The position numbers and the translations under genes are program-made. Below, piece after piece: positions 1 to 7,557 of a stretch of DNA of 34,500 nt. This DNA comes from a virus. Location: IMG/VR virus record IMGVR_UViG_3300036846_000530, positions 1 to 34,500 of that record. The stretch is one strand, 5' to 3'. The notes below the pieces were generated by a model. It was not told the DNA's origin and searched no databases. It was given only the letters and a program-made list of their open reading frames with translations. How positions within the stretch are numbered: the first letter of the stretch is position 1; every line of letters starts with the position of its first letter.

Positions 1-127
1 CCATGCCGACAAAGGCTAAGCGTCCTTGCGTCGAGCCGGGTTGCTCTCGGTATGCGGAGCCCGGTAGTCCGAGATGCCCGAGGCATCGAGTCAATAACTC
101 TTGGAGTCGAGGGAGTCAAGGTCGGAA
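1..127. repeat. Left copy of 127-bp exact terminal direct repeat (circular overlap)
   Basis: Bases 1-127 are identical to 34374-34500. The repeat covers the first part of the HNH gene and stops in mid-gene. Its length, 127, is a common largest k-mer in short-read assemblers, so this is best read as the overlap of a circularly closing contig. The unit genome would then be 34,373 bp. A genuine short terminal repeat is possible but less likely, because the boundary falls inside a coding sequence with no special signal. Confidence 0.93.
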
Positions 128-365
128 GATGCCGAGAGGATGGGACCGGACCCGAGCCCGGATACTAAAGCGGGACCCGGTATGCCGCTTGCAATACCCA
201 AGCATTTGCTCCGGTATCTCGACGGAGGTTGACCATATGTATCGAGGACTTGGAGACATAGACTCCAACCTCGAGGGAGTGTGCGGTCCTTGCCATAAAG
301 CCAAGACTCAACGGGAGGCAAGGGCATCGAGGCAGGCAAGGCAAGGGATAGGAGACAGGGAGTGA
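3..365 (+). CDS. HNH homing-type endonuclease, packaging-associated
   Basis: This 120-residue protein has a cysteine-rich N-terminus (CVEPGCSRY then CPRH) and a compact HNH domain. The domain has a CRLQ..SIC zinc half-site, the catalytic TEVDH at about residues 74-78, a central Asn in DSNLEGVC, and a terminal CGPCHKAKT. HNH nucleases placed beside the terminase genes are widespread in cos-type phages, where they act with the large terminase in end cutting; that role here is inferred from position. In the circular genome the preceding gene (33997-34392) overlaps its start by 17 bp. It ends in a GTGA overlap with the next gene. Arg/Lys-rich C-terminus. Confidence 0.9.
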   Translation: MPTKAKRPCVEPGCSRYAEPGSPRCPRHRVNNSWSRGSQGRKMPRGWDRTRARILKRDPVCRLQYPSICSGISTEVDHMYRGLGDIDSNLEGVCGPCHKAKTQREARASRQARQGIGDRE

Positions 366-580
366 AGCGGAAGGTAACCATTGAGGGAAGCAACCCGGAT
401 GGCCGGATCATTGGCTCTGATATCCGAGCTATAGCGCTCGACCTCGACCCGGACGCGCCGGTTAAAGCCCGGACAACTATGGGCGGATGGATCAAGAGCC
501 TTGAGGTCGAGGTCCTTGGGCTCACGGCTCCGGCTCCGGGGACGGGGACCGGGGACCGGGCGGAGGGAGAGGGTCAATGA
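362..580 (+). CDS. Hypothetical protein between HNH and small terminase
   Basis: A 72-residue product starting with GTG, which overlaps the HNH stop codon as GTGA. The N-terminal 55 residues look like a folded alpha/beta segment (KRKVTIEGSNPDGRIIG, then IRAIALDLDPDAP). The tail is Gly/Thr/Glu-rich and low-complexity. No family is recognised. Coupling to the HNH gene suggests a helper in DNA packaging or end processing, but this rests only on position. Confidence 0.65.
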   Translation: MKRKVTIEGSNPDGRIIGSDIRAIALDLDPDAPVKARTTMGGWIKSLEVEVLGLTAPAPGTGTGDRAEGEGQ

Positions 581-798
581 GGGTAAGGGCATTGCTCATA
601 TGGGCTCGACGTCGAGCGGAAGGACCGGGGAGGGACCCCCTACCTCCCGCCTTGGCTCCGAGCGGATCGGGCTACGGGCATGAGCCGGGACAACTCCCTG
701 CCGACCGGGGACCAAGATGCCTCCCGGACGCTCGACAACGGCTCAGGAAGCCGGTTAGAGCCCGCTCAGAGCCGCTCAGAGCCGTTGGCGGGAGGTAA
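577..798 (+). CDS. Possible small basic protein (weakly supported)
   Basis: A 73-residue Arg/Pro-rich reading frame. Its ATG overlaps the previous stop codon, and a good ribosome site (GGAGGGAGAGGG) lies just before it. Composition is poor (many Arg, Gly, Pro) and other frames in this stretch are also open, including a 55-residue frame from an ATG at 680. It may be a spacer rather than a gene. It ends 5 bases before the small terminase start. The GCTCAGAGCC repeats near 765-790 lie in its 3' end. Confidence 0.35.
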   Translation: MRVRALLIWARRRAEGPGRDPLPPALAPSGSGYGHEPGQLPADRGPRCLPDARQRLRKPVRARSEPLRAVGGR

Positions 799-803
799 GA
801 GGC

Positions 804-1259
804 ATGGCAAGCCCTATCCCGGAGCCAACTCGGCTCAAGAGAGCTAAGGGAGTCCGCCGCGACCGGCTCAATGCCGTCGAGCCCGAGCCTCCGGAAGCTC
901 TGCCGGTCCCTCCGTCCTGGCTCCCGGACTCGCTCCGGGTCATCTTCCTCGATACGGTCCGGGACCTCGACCATATGGGCTTGGCATCGAGAGCCGACAC
1001 TCCGAGCCTCATTGCCTTTTGCCAAGCCGTTTATGAGCATCAACGCGCTTCCCTCTTGGTACATAAGCAAGGGCTCATCCTCTTTGGTCGAGAGGGTCAA
1101 CCCATCCGCAACCCTGCCGCGGTCATAACCAACCAAACGGCAACAACCATCCTCCGGCTCTCCGAGCGCTTTGGATTGACTCCGGCATCGAGGACGCAAA
1201 TGGGGACCAAGAATGAGCCACTAAAGAGCAAGCAAGAGCCAGAGAGGCTATTGGCATGA
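804..1259 (+). CDS. terS: Terminase small subunit, P27-like
   Basis: This 151-residue protein opens with a PxPxPTRLKRAKG segment matching the N-terminal signature of P27-family small terminases (PxPTxLKxLxGN). A helical region follows (LRVIFLDTVRDLDHMGL, then LIAFCQAVYEHQRA) with the NPAAVITNQTATTILRLSERFGLTPASR stretch typical of the family. It would recognise phage DNA and deliver it to the large subunit. The start is backed by GGGAGGTAAGAGGC upstream. It ends with an ATGA overlap into the MazG-like gene, so the usual TerS-TerL adjacency is interrupted by two genes. Confidence 0.82.
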   Translation: MASPIPEPTRLKRAKGVRRDRLNAVEPEPPEALPVPPSWLPDSLRVIFLDTVRDLDHMGLASRADTPSLIAFCQAVYEHQRASLLVHKQGLILFGREGQPIRNPAAVITNQTATTILRLSERFGLTPASRTQMGTKNEPLKSKQEPERLLA

Positions 1260-1615
1260 CGGACCTATTGACCTTTGAGCAAGTGAGCTTGACCAATCGA
1301 GAGCGAGCCGAGAGATGGCATCCGGGTTATCCCGCGGATGAGGGTTGGTCTATTGCCGATTGGTCAAACGCAATGGCCGGAGAGGCAGGAGAGGCTTGCA
1401 ATATCGTCAAGAAAATAAGACGTTGGCAATGCGGACTCAAGGGAGAGCTTGACCCGCCGCTCGACAAGCTCAACCATAAACTTGCCGAGGAACTAGCGGA
1501 CGTTTTCCTTTACCTCGACCTCTTGGCAACCAAGGCAAACATCGACCTCCCTGCCGCCATCGTTGCCAAGTTTAATAAAGTCTCCGAGCGGCAAGGCTTC
1601 CCGGAGCGGCTTTGA
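1256..1615 (+). CDS. MazG-like nucleotide pyrophosphohydrolase
   Basis: A 119-residue protein with the MazG-fold signature: EAGEACNIVKK followed by the metal-binding EELADVFLYLDLLA helix (Glu and Asp ligands) and a short C-terminal helix. MazG enzymes hydrolyse NTPs, dNTPs or alarmone-like nucleotides to the monophosphate and pyrophosphate. In phages they are thought to alter host nucleotide or stringent-response pools during infection. The gene overlaps terS by ATGA and so is expressed with the packaging genes, an unusual place for a metabolic enzyme. Substrate cannot be told from sequence. Confidence 0.85.
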   Translation: MTDLLTFEQVSLTNRERAERWHPGYPADEGWSIADWSNAMAGEAGEACNIVKKIRRWQCGLKGELDPPLDKLNHKLAEELADVFLYLDLLATKANIDLPAAIVAKFNKVSERQGFPERL

Positions 1616-1800
1616 TGAGGGACGGCATTTACGGAGTCAGCTATAAGGGCATCGAGGCAGGCTTGGCGCTACGGGATGAGCAAGTCATATGGTGCGCGCC
1701 GGTCCTCCGTAAGCGGCTCCCCTATTGGTTGACCGTTGCTAAATGGGAGGGACCGCTCCCGGAGAATATGGCTCAACCGTTGCATAATAGAACCTACTAG
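1615..1800 (+). CDS. Hypothetical protein between MazG and large terminase
   Basis: A 61-residue product starting at an ATG that shares its first base with the MazG stop (TGATG). The sequence (MRDGIYGVSYKGIEAGL, then WCAPVLRKRLPYWLTVAKWEGPLP) looks like a small mixed alpha/beta protein rich in aromatic residues. No family is recognised. It ends six bases before terL, so it is translated as part of the packaging operon. Confidence 0.65.
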   Translation: MRDGIYGVSYKGIEAGLALRDEQVIWCAPVLRKRLPYWLTVAKWEGPLPENMAQPLHNRTY

Positions 1801-1806
1801 GACCTA

Positions 1807-3441
1807 ATGGATAATCGCTCCAAGCCCATATGCAATCGACCCTTTGACGGGAAGCTCTGCCGGAAGCGCGGAGAGCATCTTTGCGAGTCCCGCGCCGGTC
1901 ATGTCAAGGCTTTCTTTGTCGAGCTTCTAGTCCATACCAAGGGGGATTGGGCTCGACGTCCGTTTATCCCGACTCGATGGCAAGAGGATAAGGTCCTCCG
2001 CCCGCTCTTTGGCATGGTTGTTTGGGACCCGGAGCGTAAGCGCTACGTCCGCAAATACCGAGAGCTTTACCTCTTTATTGCCCGCAAGAATGGCAAGACG
2101 GAGCTATTGGCCGGGATAGTCCTTTACCTCTTGGTTGGGGACGGAGAGGAATCCGCTGAGATATATGGGCTCGCGCTCGACCGGGACCAAGCCTCTCAGG
2201 TTTATCGAGTGGCATCGAGGATGGTCGAGCTAAACCCAACCCTCTCCGCTCGACTCCAACAGGTTAAGTATGCGCGCCGGATTGTTGACCCTAAGACGGC
2301 ATCCTTCTATGCCGTTACTGCCGGAGATGCCTTGGGCTCTCTAGGCGGCAACCCTCATGGCGCGTACATTGATGAGCTTTTGACCCAACCAAGCCGGGAT
2401 CTTTATGACGTCCTTAAGACGGGTTGGGGAGCCCGAGCCCAACCGTTATTGCTCATGGCAACAACGGCAGAGAATGACCCTAACGGCTTTGCCGCATCGG
2501 AGCGGGTTTGGTCCGAGCGAGTCATTGAGAGCCCGAGCATCGACCCGCGCCGGTTGGTTGTCATGTATCGGACGGACTCGGAGGAAGATTGGACGGACCC
2601 GGAGGTATGGCGGAAAGCCAATCCCGCTCTCGGAGACTTTCTCGATATCAAGGTCCTTGAGGATGAGTGTCTCAAGGCAATCGAGAATCCCGCGGCAGAG
2701 AGAGCCTTTCGGCAATACCGGCTCAATCAACCAAGCCAACAAACGGGTCGAGCCATAAAGCTCCCGCAATGGGACCGGAGCCGCGGAGAGGTCGATTGGT
2801 CCGTCATGCTCGATGCCTTGACCGGGCTTGAGGTCTTTTGCGGGCTTGACCTTGCCTCGACCTCCGACCTTGCCTCTTATTGCTTGGTCTATGCCGTCGA
2901 GGATGGCTCGATGAGAGCCCTTTGGCGGCATTTTGCTCCGGAGGCTCTGTTAGCGGCTCTCGACCGGAGGACCGGAGGAATGGGGACCGTATGGGCGGCT
3001 CAGGGAGCCTTGAGCCTTACGGATGGGGACGTCATTGACTACGGAGAGATAATCGAGAGCTTGGAGCGCGACCGGGAGCGCGTCGAGATTGTCGAGGTTG
3101 CCTTTGACCCTTGGGGAGCTTCCCAACTAAGCCAAACGTTGATTGATCGAGGATGGCCGTTAGTGAGCTTCCGTCAAGGCTTTGCCTCTCTTGCCGCTCC
3201 TACCGCGGAGTTTCTCCGTTTGGTTGCCGCGGGACGCTTCCATCATGGCGGTAATCCCGTTGCCCGATGGGAAGCCGCCAACCTCATTACTCGGACGGAC
3301 CCGGCAGGGAACCTTAAGCCCGATAAGGCAAAGAGCATGGACAAGATTGACGGCATAGTTGCCGCCATTATGGGCTTGGACAGAGCCATCCGTCGAGAGC
3401 GGACCGAGCCGGAGGACGATTACGTTGCCGCGGGATTCTAA
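1807..3441 (+). CDS. terL: Terminase large subunit (ATPase and nuclease)
   Basis: At 544 residues this is a normal-length large terminase. The N-terminus has a cysteine cluster (C9, C18, C26) like a small zinc finger. The packaging ATPase has a variant Walker A, IARKNGKTEL at about 91-100, and Walker B HGAYIDELL at about 184-192 with catalytic Glu190. The RNase H-like nuclease domain has acidic residues in CGLDLAST (D348), VAFDPWG (D434) and MDKIDGIVAA (D515). It pumps DNA into the prohead through the portal and cuts concatemers. The portal gene follows after four tiny genes. Confidence 0.96.
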   Translation: MDNRSKPICNRPFDGKLCRKRGEHLCESRAGHVKAFFVELLVHTKGDWARRPFIPTRWQEDKVLRPLFGMVVWDPERKRYVRKYRELYLFIARKNGKTELLAGIVLYLLVGDGEESAEIYGLALDRDQASQVYRVASRMVELNPTLSARLQQVKYARRIVDPKTASFYAVTAGDALGSLGGNPHGAYIDELLTQPSRDLYDVLKTGWGARAQPLLLMATTAENDPNGFAASERVWSERVIESPSIDPRRLVVMYRTDSEEDWTDPEVWRKANPALGDFLDIKVLEDECLKAIENPAAERAFRQYRLNQPSQQTGRAIKLPQWDRSRGEVDWSVMLDALTGLEVFCGLDLASTSDLASYCLVYAVEDGSMRALWRHFAPEALLAALDRRTGGMGTVWAAQGALSLTDGDVIDYGEIIESLERDRERVEIVEVAFDPWGASQLSQTLIDRGWPLVSFRQGFASLAAPTAEFLRLVAAGRFHHGGNPVARWEAANLITRTDPAGNLKPDKAKSMDKIDGIVAAIMGLDRAIRRERTEPEDDYVAAGF

Positions 3442-3559
3442 TGAGGATAGCTTTGACCGCTTCCTCCGGACCTTTCCCGTTACCGCGCTTTGGTTTACCG
3501 TTGCCGTCCTCTTGGCATTGCTCATTGCCATGAGCGTTGCTTTCGTCCTGTCGATCTAA
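3425..3559 (+). CDS. Tiny single-pass membrane protein
   Basis: A 44-residue product from a TTG start inside the last 17 bases of terL, with a GGAGG ribosome site nine bases upstream (3411-3415). A short charged N-terminus (RDSNEDSFDRFLRTF) is followed by one hydrophobic span (ALWFTVAVLLALLIAMSVAF). An upstream in-frame ATG at 3359 has less support. Its stop overlaps the next start as TAATG. Function unknown; with the two-span protein at 3693-3866 it forms a pair of small membrane proteins in the head operon. Confidence 0.6.
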   Translation: MPRDSNEDSFDRFLRTFPVTALWFTVAVLLALLIAMSVAFVLSI

Positions 3560-3696
3560 TGGGCATCAACGGACGTCCGCCTATCTGTCCCGGATGCGGC
3601 AAGAGATTTCCCGAGGGAGTCCCGGACGGTATCGACTTTTTTTGGTGCATGGAGTGTTTAAATGAGCGGATACGGAAAGCTAGGGAGACAGATTGA
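3559..3696 (+). CDS. Tiny zinc-ribbon protein
   Basis: A 45-residue product whose ATG overlaps the preceding stop codon. It has a CPGCGKRF knuckle and a second CMEC knuckle separated by about 20 residues (PEGVPDGIDFFW), a classic four-cysteine zinc ribbon, then a basic helix (LNERIRKARE). It may bind nucleic acid or protein; no specific family is recognised. Its stop overlaps the TTG start of the next membrane protein gene. Confidence 0.68.
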   Translation: MGINGRPPICPGCGKRFPEGVPDGIDFFWCMECLNERIRKARETD

Positions 3697-3866
3697 AGCC
3701 CGCGATTAAGAGTTACTTGCTACTAGTGGCGGCTCTGTCTGCCTTTGCCTTGGGATTGGTTGTCCTCTTTGGCAAGCCGGACCATCCGCTCGACCTCTTG
3801 GCCGGAGCCGCGTTGTGTACGGCTTTCGGCTTCCTCATCATCCTTTTGCCGGAGCGGACGCTATGA
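3693..3866 (+). CDS. Small two-span membrane protein
   Basis: A 57-residue frame read from TTG at 3693, overlapping the previous TGA, to a TGA overlapping the next ATG (ATGA at 3863). It encodes MKPAIKSYLLLVAALSAF.LGLVVLF, a short GKPDHPLD turn, then LLAGAALCTAFGFLIILL and PERTL. These are two transmembrane helices with a tight polar loop, like a small holin or antiholin. The main holin candidate is elsewhere (19652-19831), so this could be a second lysis-type or exclusion protein. Function is open. Confidence 0.6.
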   Translation: MKPAIKSYLLLVAALSAFALGLVVLFGKPDHPLDLLAGAALCTAFGFLIILLPERTL

Positions 3867-4078
3867 CCGTTGAGCAACAAATATGGGAGCAACTCCTATC
3901 GACTCTCGACCTCCATGCCGCCCATACATGGAAGCAAGTAAGCCGTTGCGTTTATTGCGATGATTGCGGAGTCCGGCTCTACCAAGGGACCTTGCCCGCG
4001 GACCGGAGGAAGCCGAGGAAGCCTCCGCCCGAGCCTGCCGCTACTACCGAAATGAGGAACCGATGGAGGAAGGACTAA
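3863..4078 (+). CDS. Small zinc-knuckle protein upstream of portal
   Basis: A 71-residue product starting at ATG in an ATGA overlap. A helical N-terminus (VEQQIWEQLLSTLDLHAAHTW) precedes a CVYCDDCGVRLY knuckle and a Pro/Lys/Arg-rich tail. Only one CxxCxxC cluster is present, so zinc binding may also use the His residues before it. It abuts the portal start directly. Function unknown; similar small zinc proteins are frequent in actinophage genomes. Confidence 0.62.
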   Translation: MTVEQQIWEQLLSTLDLHAAHTWKQVSRCVYCDDCGVRLYQGTLPADRRKPRKPPPEPAATTEMRNRWRKD

Positions 4079-5449
4079 ATGCCGGACCTAACCTTTGAGC
4101 AATGGCGGCAAATCGGAGCGTCCAAGCTCGATGCCCAATCGAGTCGAGCGATCTATTATCAAAACTACTATGACAATGACAACCTAGTTACCGCTTTGAT
4201 GGATGCCGAGGAAAGGCAAAACTTTAGGACCTTCCTCAAGGAATCCCGCGCTAACTGGTCGGAGTTGGTTGTCAATGCCGTTGCCGAGAGGCTCCAAGTA
4301 GTCGGCTTCCGCTTTGGTCCCGCGGGAGCATCATCGGATCATGCTTGGGAGATATGGCAAGCGTCCTCGATGGACGCGGACGGAGAGCTTGCTCAAACGG
4401 ACGCTTTGGTTTGCGGCTCTGCCTTTGTCTTAGTCCAACCGGACGATGACAACCCGAGCGGAGTTGCTATAACCGGAGAGAGTCCGGTTGAGGCAACGGT
4501 CATTTATGCTCCCGGCAATCGACGGAAGCGGCTTGCCGGATATAAGCGTTACCGGCTTGGGGACCAAGTAACTCAAATCCTCATCTTGCCGGAGGCAATC
4601 GTTACTTGGGAGCCCAACGGCAAAGAGCCCGAGGTCGAGGGTAATCCGACCGGAGTTGTCAACCTCATCGAGATTATCCCTCAACCAAGATCGAGCCGTC
4701 CTCCGCGGTCGGAGCTTCACTCGGCAACACACTTTCAAGACCGGATAAACACAACGATATTCAACCGTTTGGTTGCTACCGATTACGGAGCTTTCCGGCA
4801 GATATGGGCAACCGGAGTCAAGCTAGCGCGGCAGGTATTGACCTCCGAGGACGGGACCGAGACAACCGTTGTCAAAAAGCCCTTTGATATCGGAGCCAAT
4901 CGGCTCTTGACCAATGAGAATCCGGACGGCAGATTTGGAGCCTTTCAAGAGTCGAGCCTCCGAGGCTACCTCGATGCCGTAAGCCAAGACGTCGAGCAAC
5001 TCGCGGCAGTAACTCAAACTCCGCCGCATTATCTCTTGGGCTCAATGGTCAACCTGAGCGCGGATGCCATCAAAGCCGCGGAGGCAGGCTTAGTCTCCAA
5101 GATAAGCCGTCGAGCCCTACATATTGGGGAGGCTTGGGAAGCCGTTATGAGGCTTGCTCTGGCATTGACCGAGGACCCTTATGCAAATGACCAATCGGCA
5201 GAGGTCATATGGAAGGACTTTGAGACGCGCTCCGAGGCTCAGATGGTCGATGCCCTTACCAAGATGGCAACTCTCGGAGTCCCTCAAGAGGTCCTCTGGC
5301 AACGTTGGGGAGCCACTCCGCAAGAGATAGAGCAATGGAAGCAACTAAAGGCAAATGAGGGTACTCAAGCGGCTCTCAATCAAGCCGTGGCTCTCGGAGC
5401 AACGGACCCTTACGCTCAACTCCTAGCGGGCGGAGGCAATGCCGGATAG
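4079..5449 (+). CDS. Portal protein, SPP1 gp6-like
   Basis: A 456-residue protein directly after the TerL block. The N-terminal region (FEQWRQIGASKLDAQSSRAIYYQNYYDN, then WSELVVNAVAERLQVVGFRF) and central segment (HFQDRINTTIFNRLVATDYGAFRQIWATG) match the gp6/portal pattern of actinophages. PPHYLLGSMVNLSADAIKAAEAGLVSK is the conserved tail-proximal motif. It forms the dodecameric ring through which DNA enters and leaves the capsid. It starts one base after the upstream stop and overlaps the MuF-type gene by 11 bases. Confidence 0.92.
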   Translation: MPDLTFEQWRQIGASKLDAQSSRAIYYQNYYDNDNLVTALMDAEERQNFRTFLKESRANWSELVVNAVAERLQVVGFRFGPAGASSDHAWEIWQASSMDADGELAQTDALVCGSAFVLVQPDDDNPSGVAITGESPVEATVIYAPGNRRKRLAGYKRYRLGDQVTQILILPEAIVTWEPNGKEPEVEGNPTGVVNLIEIIPQPRSSRPPRSELHSATHFQDRINTTIFNRLVATDYGAFRQIWATGVKLARQVLTSEDGTETTVVKKPFDIGANRLLTNENPDGRFGAFQESSLRGYLDAVSQDVEQLAAVTQTPPHYLLGSMVNLSADAIKAAEAGLVSKISRRALHIGEAWEAVMRLALALTEDPYANDQSAEVIWKDFETRSEAQMVDALTKMATLGVPQEVLWQRWGATPQEIEQWKQLKANEGTQAALNQAVALGATDPYAQLLAGGGNAG

Positions 5450-6809
5450 CTCTGCCATTACGGACCTCTATCGAGGTCGATTGGCGTCCGGGAGCGCTTC
5501 CTTACTGGCGCGCGTCCGAGCCCTTTGGGCGGCTCAGTTTAATCCGCTCGACCCGGCATCAAGCCTGCCGATAATCGGGACCGTTGCCGGAGGTTGGATA
5601 ACCCGAGCCCAAGCCGGAGCCGCGGCAGAGTCAACCCGTTACCTCTCGGCTCTTTTCTCGCGCGGCTCTGGCATACCGCTCCAAGCCGTCCGGCCCTTTA
5701 GCGTCCCTGCCGGATTGGTTGGCTCGACGGCATCGGGCTCGACGGTAATGAGCTACCTCCGGCAAGCTCCCGCGGTCTATTTCAACCGGATAGGTCAAGG
5801 GTATTCCGATGGCATGGCGGCAGACTCAACGCTCTCTTGGCTCAACCGGACGGCAAGCTCCGAGCCGTATCGGGTTGCCAATCAAACGACAACGGAGAAC
5901 GCAAACAAAGATGACCGCTATAGCGGTCGATGCCGGAGGATAACCCGAGCGGGTTGTTGCGAGTTTTGCGCGCTCATTGCCGACAGAGGTTATATCCCGA
6001 GCCATGCCGGATTTGCCGCTCATGCTCATTGCCGTTGCACTCCCGAGCCCGAGATATCGAGTTGGGCAACGTCGAGGTCCTCGATTGCCCGAGGACGGCA
6101 AGCGGCAGACATAGCGGCAAGGGAGGCATGGAAGCGCGAGATGTTCGCGCCGCGGTATGCCAACCGGGGAGGTATCGACGGCATACCGCTTAACGGATTT
6201 GACGATTATGCAATGCAAGCCTTTAACGGTCGAGAGCAAACCCTCAACGCGCTCCGGATGAATCTTGAGGGAATCAATCCGGATATCATCGACCGGCTTG
6301 GGTTTATCAACGCGGCTCCGGACCCGTACTTTCAAAAGAGCGATGCCTTGGCTTATTACCAAGACTCCGACCGGCATATCAGTATCCGACCGAGCGAGTA
6401 TCGACCGGGCTCGACCAAGACAATGCAAGACACAATCGACCATCATTGGTGGACTCCGGACGGCAAGACAACCGGCGCGGAGCGGACCCTCTCGCATGAG
6501 CTAGGGCATTTCCTCGACTACCAACTCAACTCAACCCAACGGTATGAGATAACCTCCCATTTGGCGGTTGATTACGGCATCGAGACACTCTCGGACTCAA
6601 AGACTCTCATCTCCGAGTATGGCGGCAAGAATGATAAAGAGATGATGGCGGAGCTATGGGCGGAATATAAGACCTCTCCCAACCCTCGACCTCCGGCTCA
6701 GTACGTCGGCTCCTACATGGAGGACAAACTCGGACGTAATCCGACTCCGGATAAGTCGATGGCGGACCTCAAGGATTGGAAATATCGAGCTATGGGTTGG
6801 ATCAAATGA
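5439..6809 (+). CDS. MuF-type minor head protein with C-terminal HExxH metallopeptidase domain
   Basis: A 456-residue two-part protein. Residues 1-205 resemble the MuF/capsid-morphogenesis family that follows the portal. They end in a metal-type cluster AGCCEFCALIADRG with C173, C174, C177, then HAHCRC (H195, H197, C198, C200). Residues 230-456 form a separate domain with a zincin motif, SHELGH at 352-357, followed by EMMAELWAEY (candidate third ligand E401, E405 or E409) about 45 residues later. MuF proteins are packaged in the head and may be injected; toxin domains at their C-termini are known. A role as injected effector or head protease is inference. Confidence 0.82.
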   Translation: MPDSSAITDLYRGRLASGSASLLARVRALWAAQFNPLDPASSLPIIGTVAGGWITRAQAGAAAESTRYLSALFSRGSGIPLQAVRPFSVPAGLVGSTASGSTVMSYLRQAPAVYFNRIGQGYSDGMAADSTLSWLNRTASSEPYRVANQTTTENANKDDRYSGRCRRITRAGCCEFCALIADRGYIPSHAGFAAHAHCRCTPEPEISSWATSRSSIARGRQAADIAAREAWKREMFAPRYANRGGIDGIPLNGFDDYAMQAFNGREQTLNALRMNLEGINPDIIDRLGFINAAPDPYFQKSDALAYYQDSDRHISIRPSEYRPGSTKTMQDTIDHHWWTPDGKTTGAERTLSHELGHFLDYQLNSTQRYEITSHLAVDYGIETLSDSKTLISEYGGKNDKEMMAELWAEYKTSPNPRPPAQYVGSYMEDKLGRNPTPDKSMADLKDWKYRAMGWIK

Positions 6810-7030
6810 CAACCCAATATCCGACCCTCTGCCGCGCGTGCATCCGGAGGCTCGATGCCGTTACCTGCCTTAGCTTTCCGAGCGGGATACCGGATGAGAT
6901 TGCCCGCTACGGAGCGGACCATCGTAAATCAATCGGCTTGGAGGCTCCCTTTGACCTAGACCCGAGCAAGCAAGAGCTATTTGATGAGTGGCTTTCATTT
7001 AGTCCATACGCGAAAGGTGGCAAGCAATGA
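6806..7030 (+). CDS. Small cysteine-containing protein after MuF gene
   Basis: A 74-residue product beginning at an ATGA overlap with the MuF-type gene. An N-terminal LCRACIRRLDAVTC segment holds three cysteines. The remainder is acidic and helical (QELFDEWLSFSPYA). It overlaps the scaffold start. Lying right after a possible toxin domain it could be an immunity or partner protein for it, but that is only a positional guess. No family recognised. Confidence 0.6.
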   Translation: MTTQYPTLCRACIRRLDAVTCLSFPSGIPDEIARYGADHRKSIGLEAPFDLDPSKQELFDEWLSFSPYAKGGKQ

Positions 7031-7554
7031 GTGATACCGGCAACCCTCCCGCTCCCGACCCTAAGCCTCCCGAGCCTCCCAAGCCGGGGGAGCCCGAGCC
7101 CGAGGGAGAGCCCAAGAATAAAAAGCCCGCGGACCAAATCCGAGATTTGGAGTCGGCTCTGGCGGAGGAAAGGAAGCTCAAGAGAGCGGCAGAGAGCAAG
7201 CTCTCAACGCTTGAAAAAGAGCGGATGACCGAGACAGAGAAACTAGTTGCCGCGGCCAAGGCGGAGGGTCATAAAGAGGCTCTCCAATCTGCCGGACGCC
7301 GATTGGCCGCGGCGGAGTTTAAGGCATCCGCGGCGGGACGGATTGGGGACCCGGACGCGGCTCTTGAGGTCCTCGACCTCTCCAAGTTTGTCGGAGAGGA
7401 CGGAGAGCCGGATAAGGCTTCTATTACAAGGGTTGTTGACCGATTGGCCGCGGCCATGCCTCCGGCTCCGGCAAGCGGGCGGGTCCCTTCCGGCCCGAGG
7501 TCCGATAATGAGGATGGCGGAGACTTTATCCGCCAAGCAATGCAACGGAGATGA
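7027..7554 (+). CDS. Capsid scaffold protein
   Basis: A 175-residue, highly charged protein. It has a Pro/Glu-rich N-terminus (residues 1-35), a long coiled-coil-like stretch (DQIRDLESALAEERKLKRAAESK through about residue 100, Glu/Lys/Ala-rich), an LDLSKFVGEDGEPDKASI segment and a short conserved-looking C-terminus. This composition, together with the place just before the capsid gene, is typical of siphovirus scaffold proteins that template prohead assembly and are then lost. No protease motif is visible in it. Confidence 0.82.
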   Translation: MSDTGNPPAPDPKPPEPPKPGEPEPEGEPKNKKPADQIRDLESALAEERKLKRAAESKLSTLEKERMTETEKLVAAAKAEGHKEALQSAGRRLAAAEFKASAAGRIGDPDAALEVLDLSKFVGEDGEPDKASITRVVDRLAAAMPPAPASGRVPSGPRSDNEDGGDFIRQAMQRR

Positions 7555-7557
7555 GCA

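Noticed and set aside
680-844. 55-codon frame from ATG 680 (ATGA overlap with the end of another open frame)
   Set aside because: It would overlap the start of the small terminase in another frame and conflicts with the 577-798 frame, which has the better ribosome site. Neither is strongly supported.
5826-6497. 223-codon leftward frame opposite the MuF-type gene
   Set aside because: The forward frame carries the zinc cluster and HExxH motif; the reverse one carries nothing recognisable.
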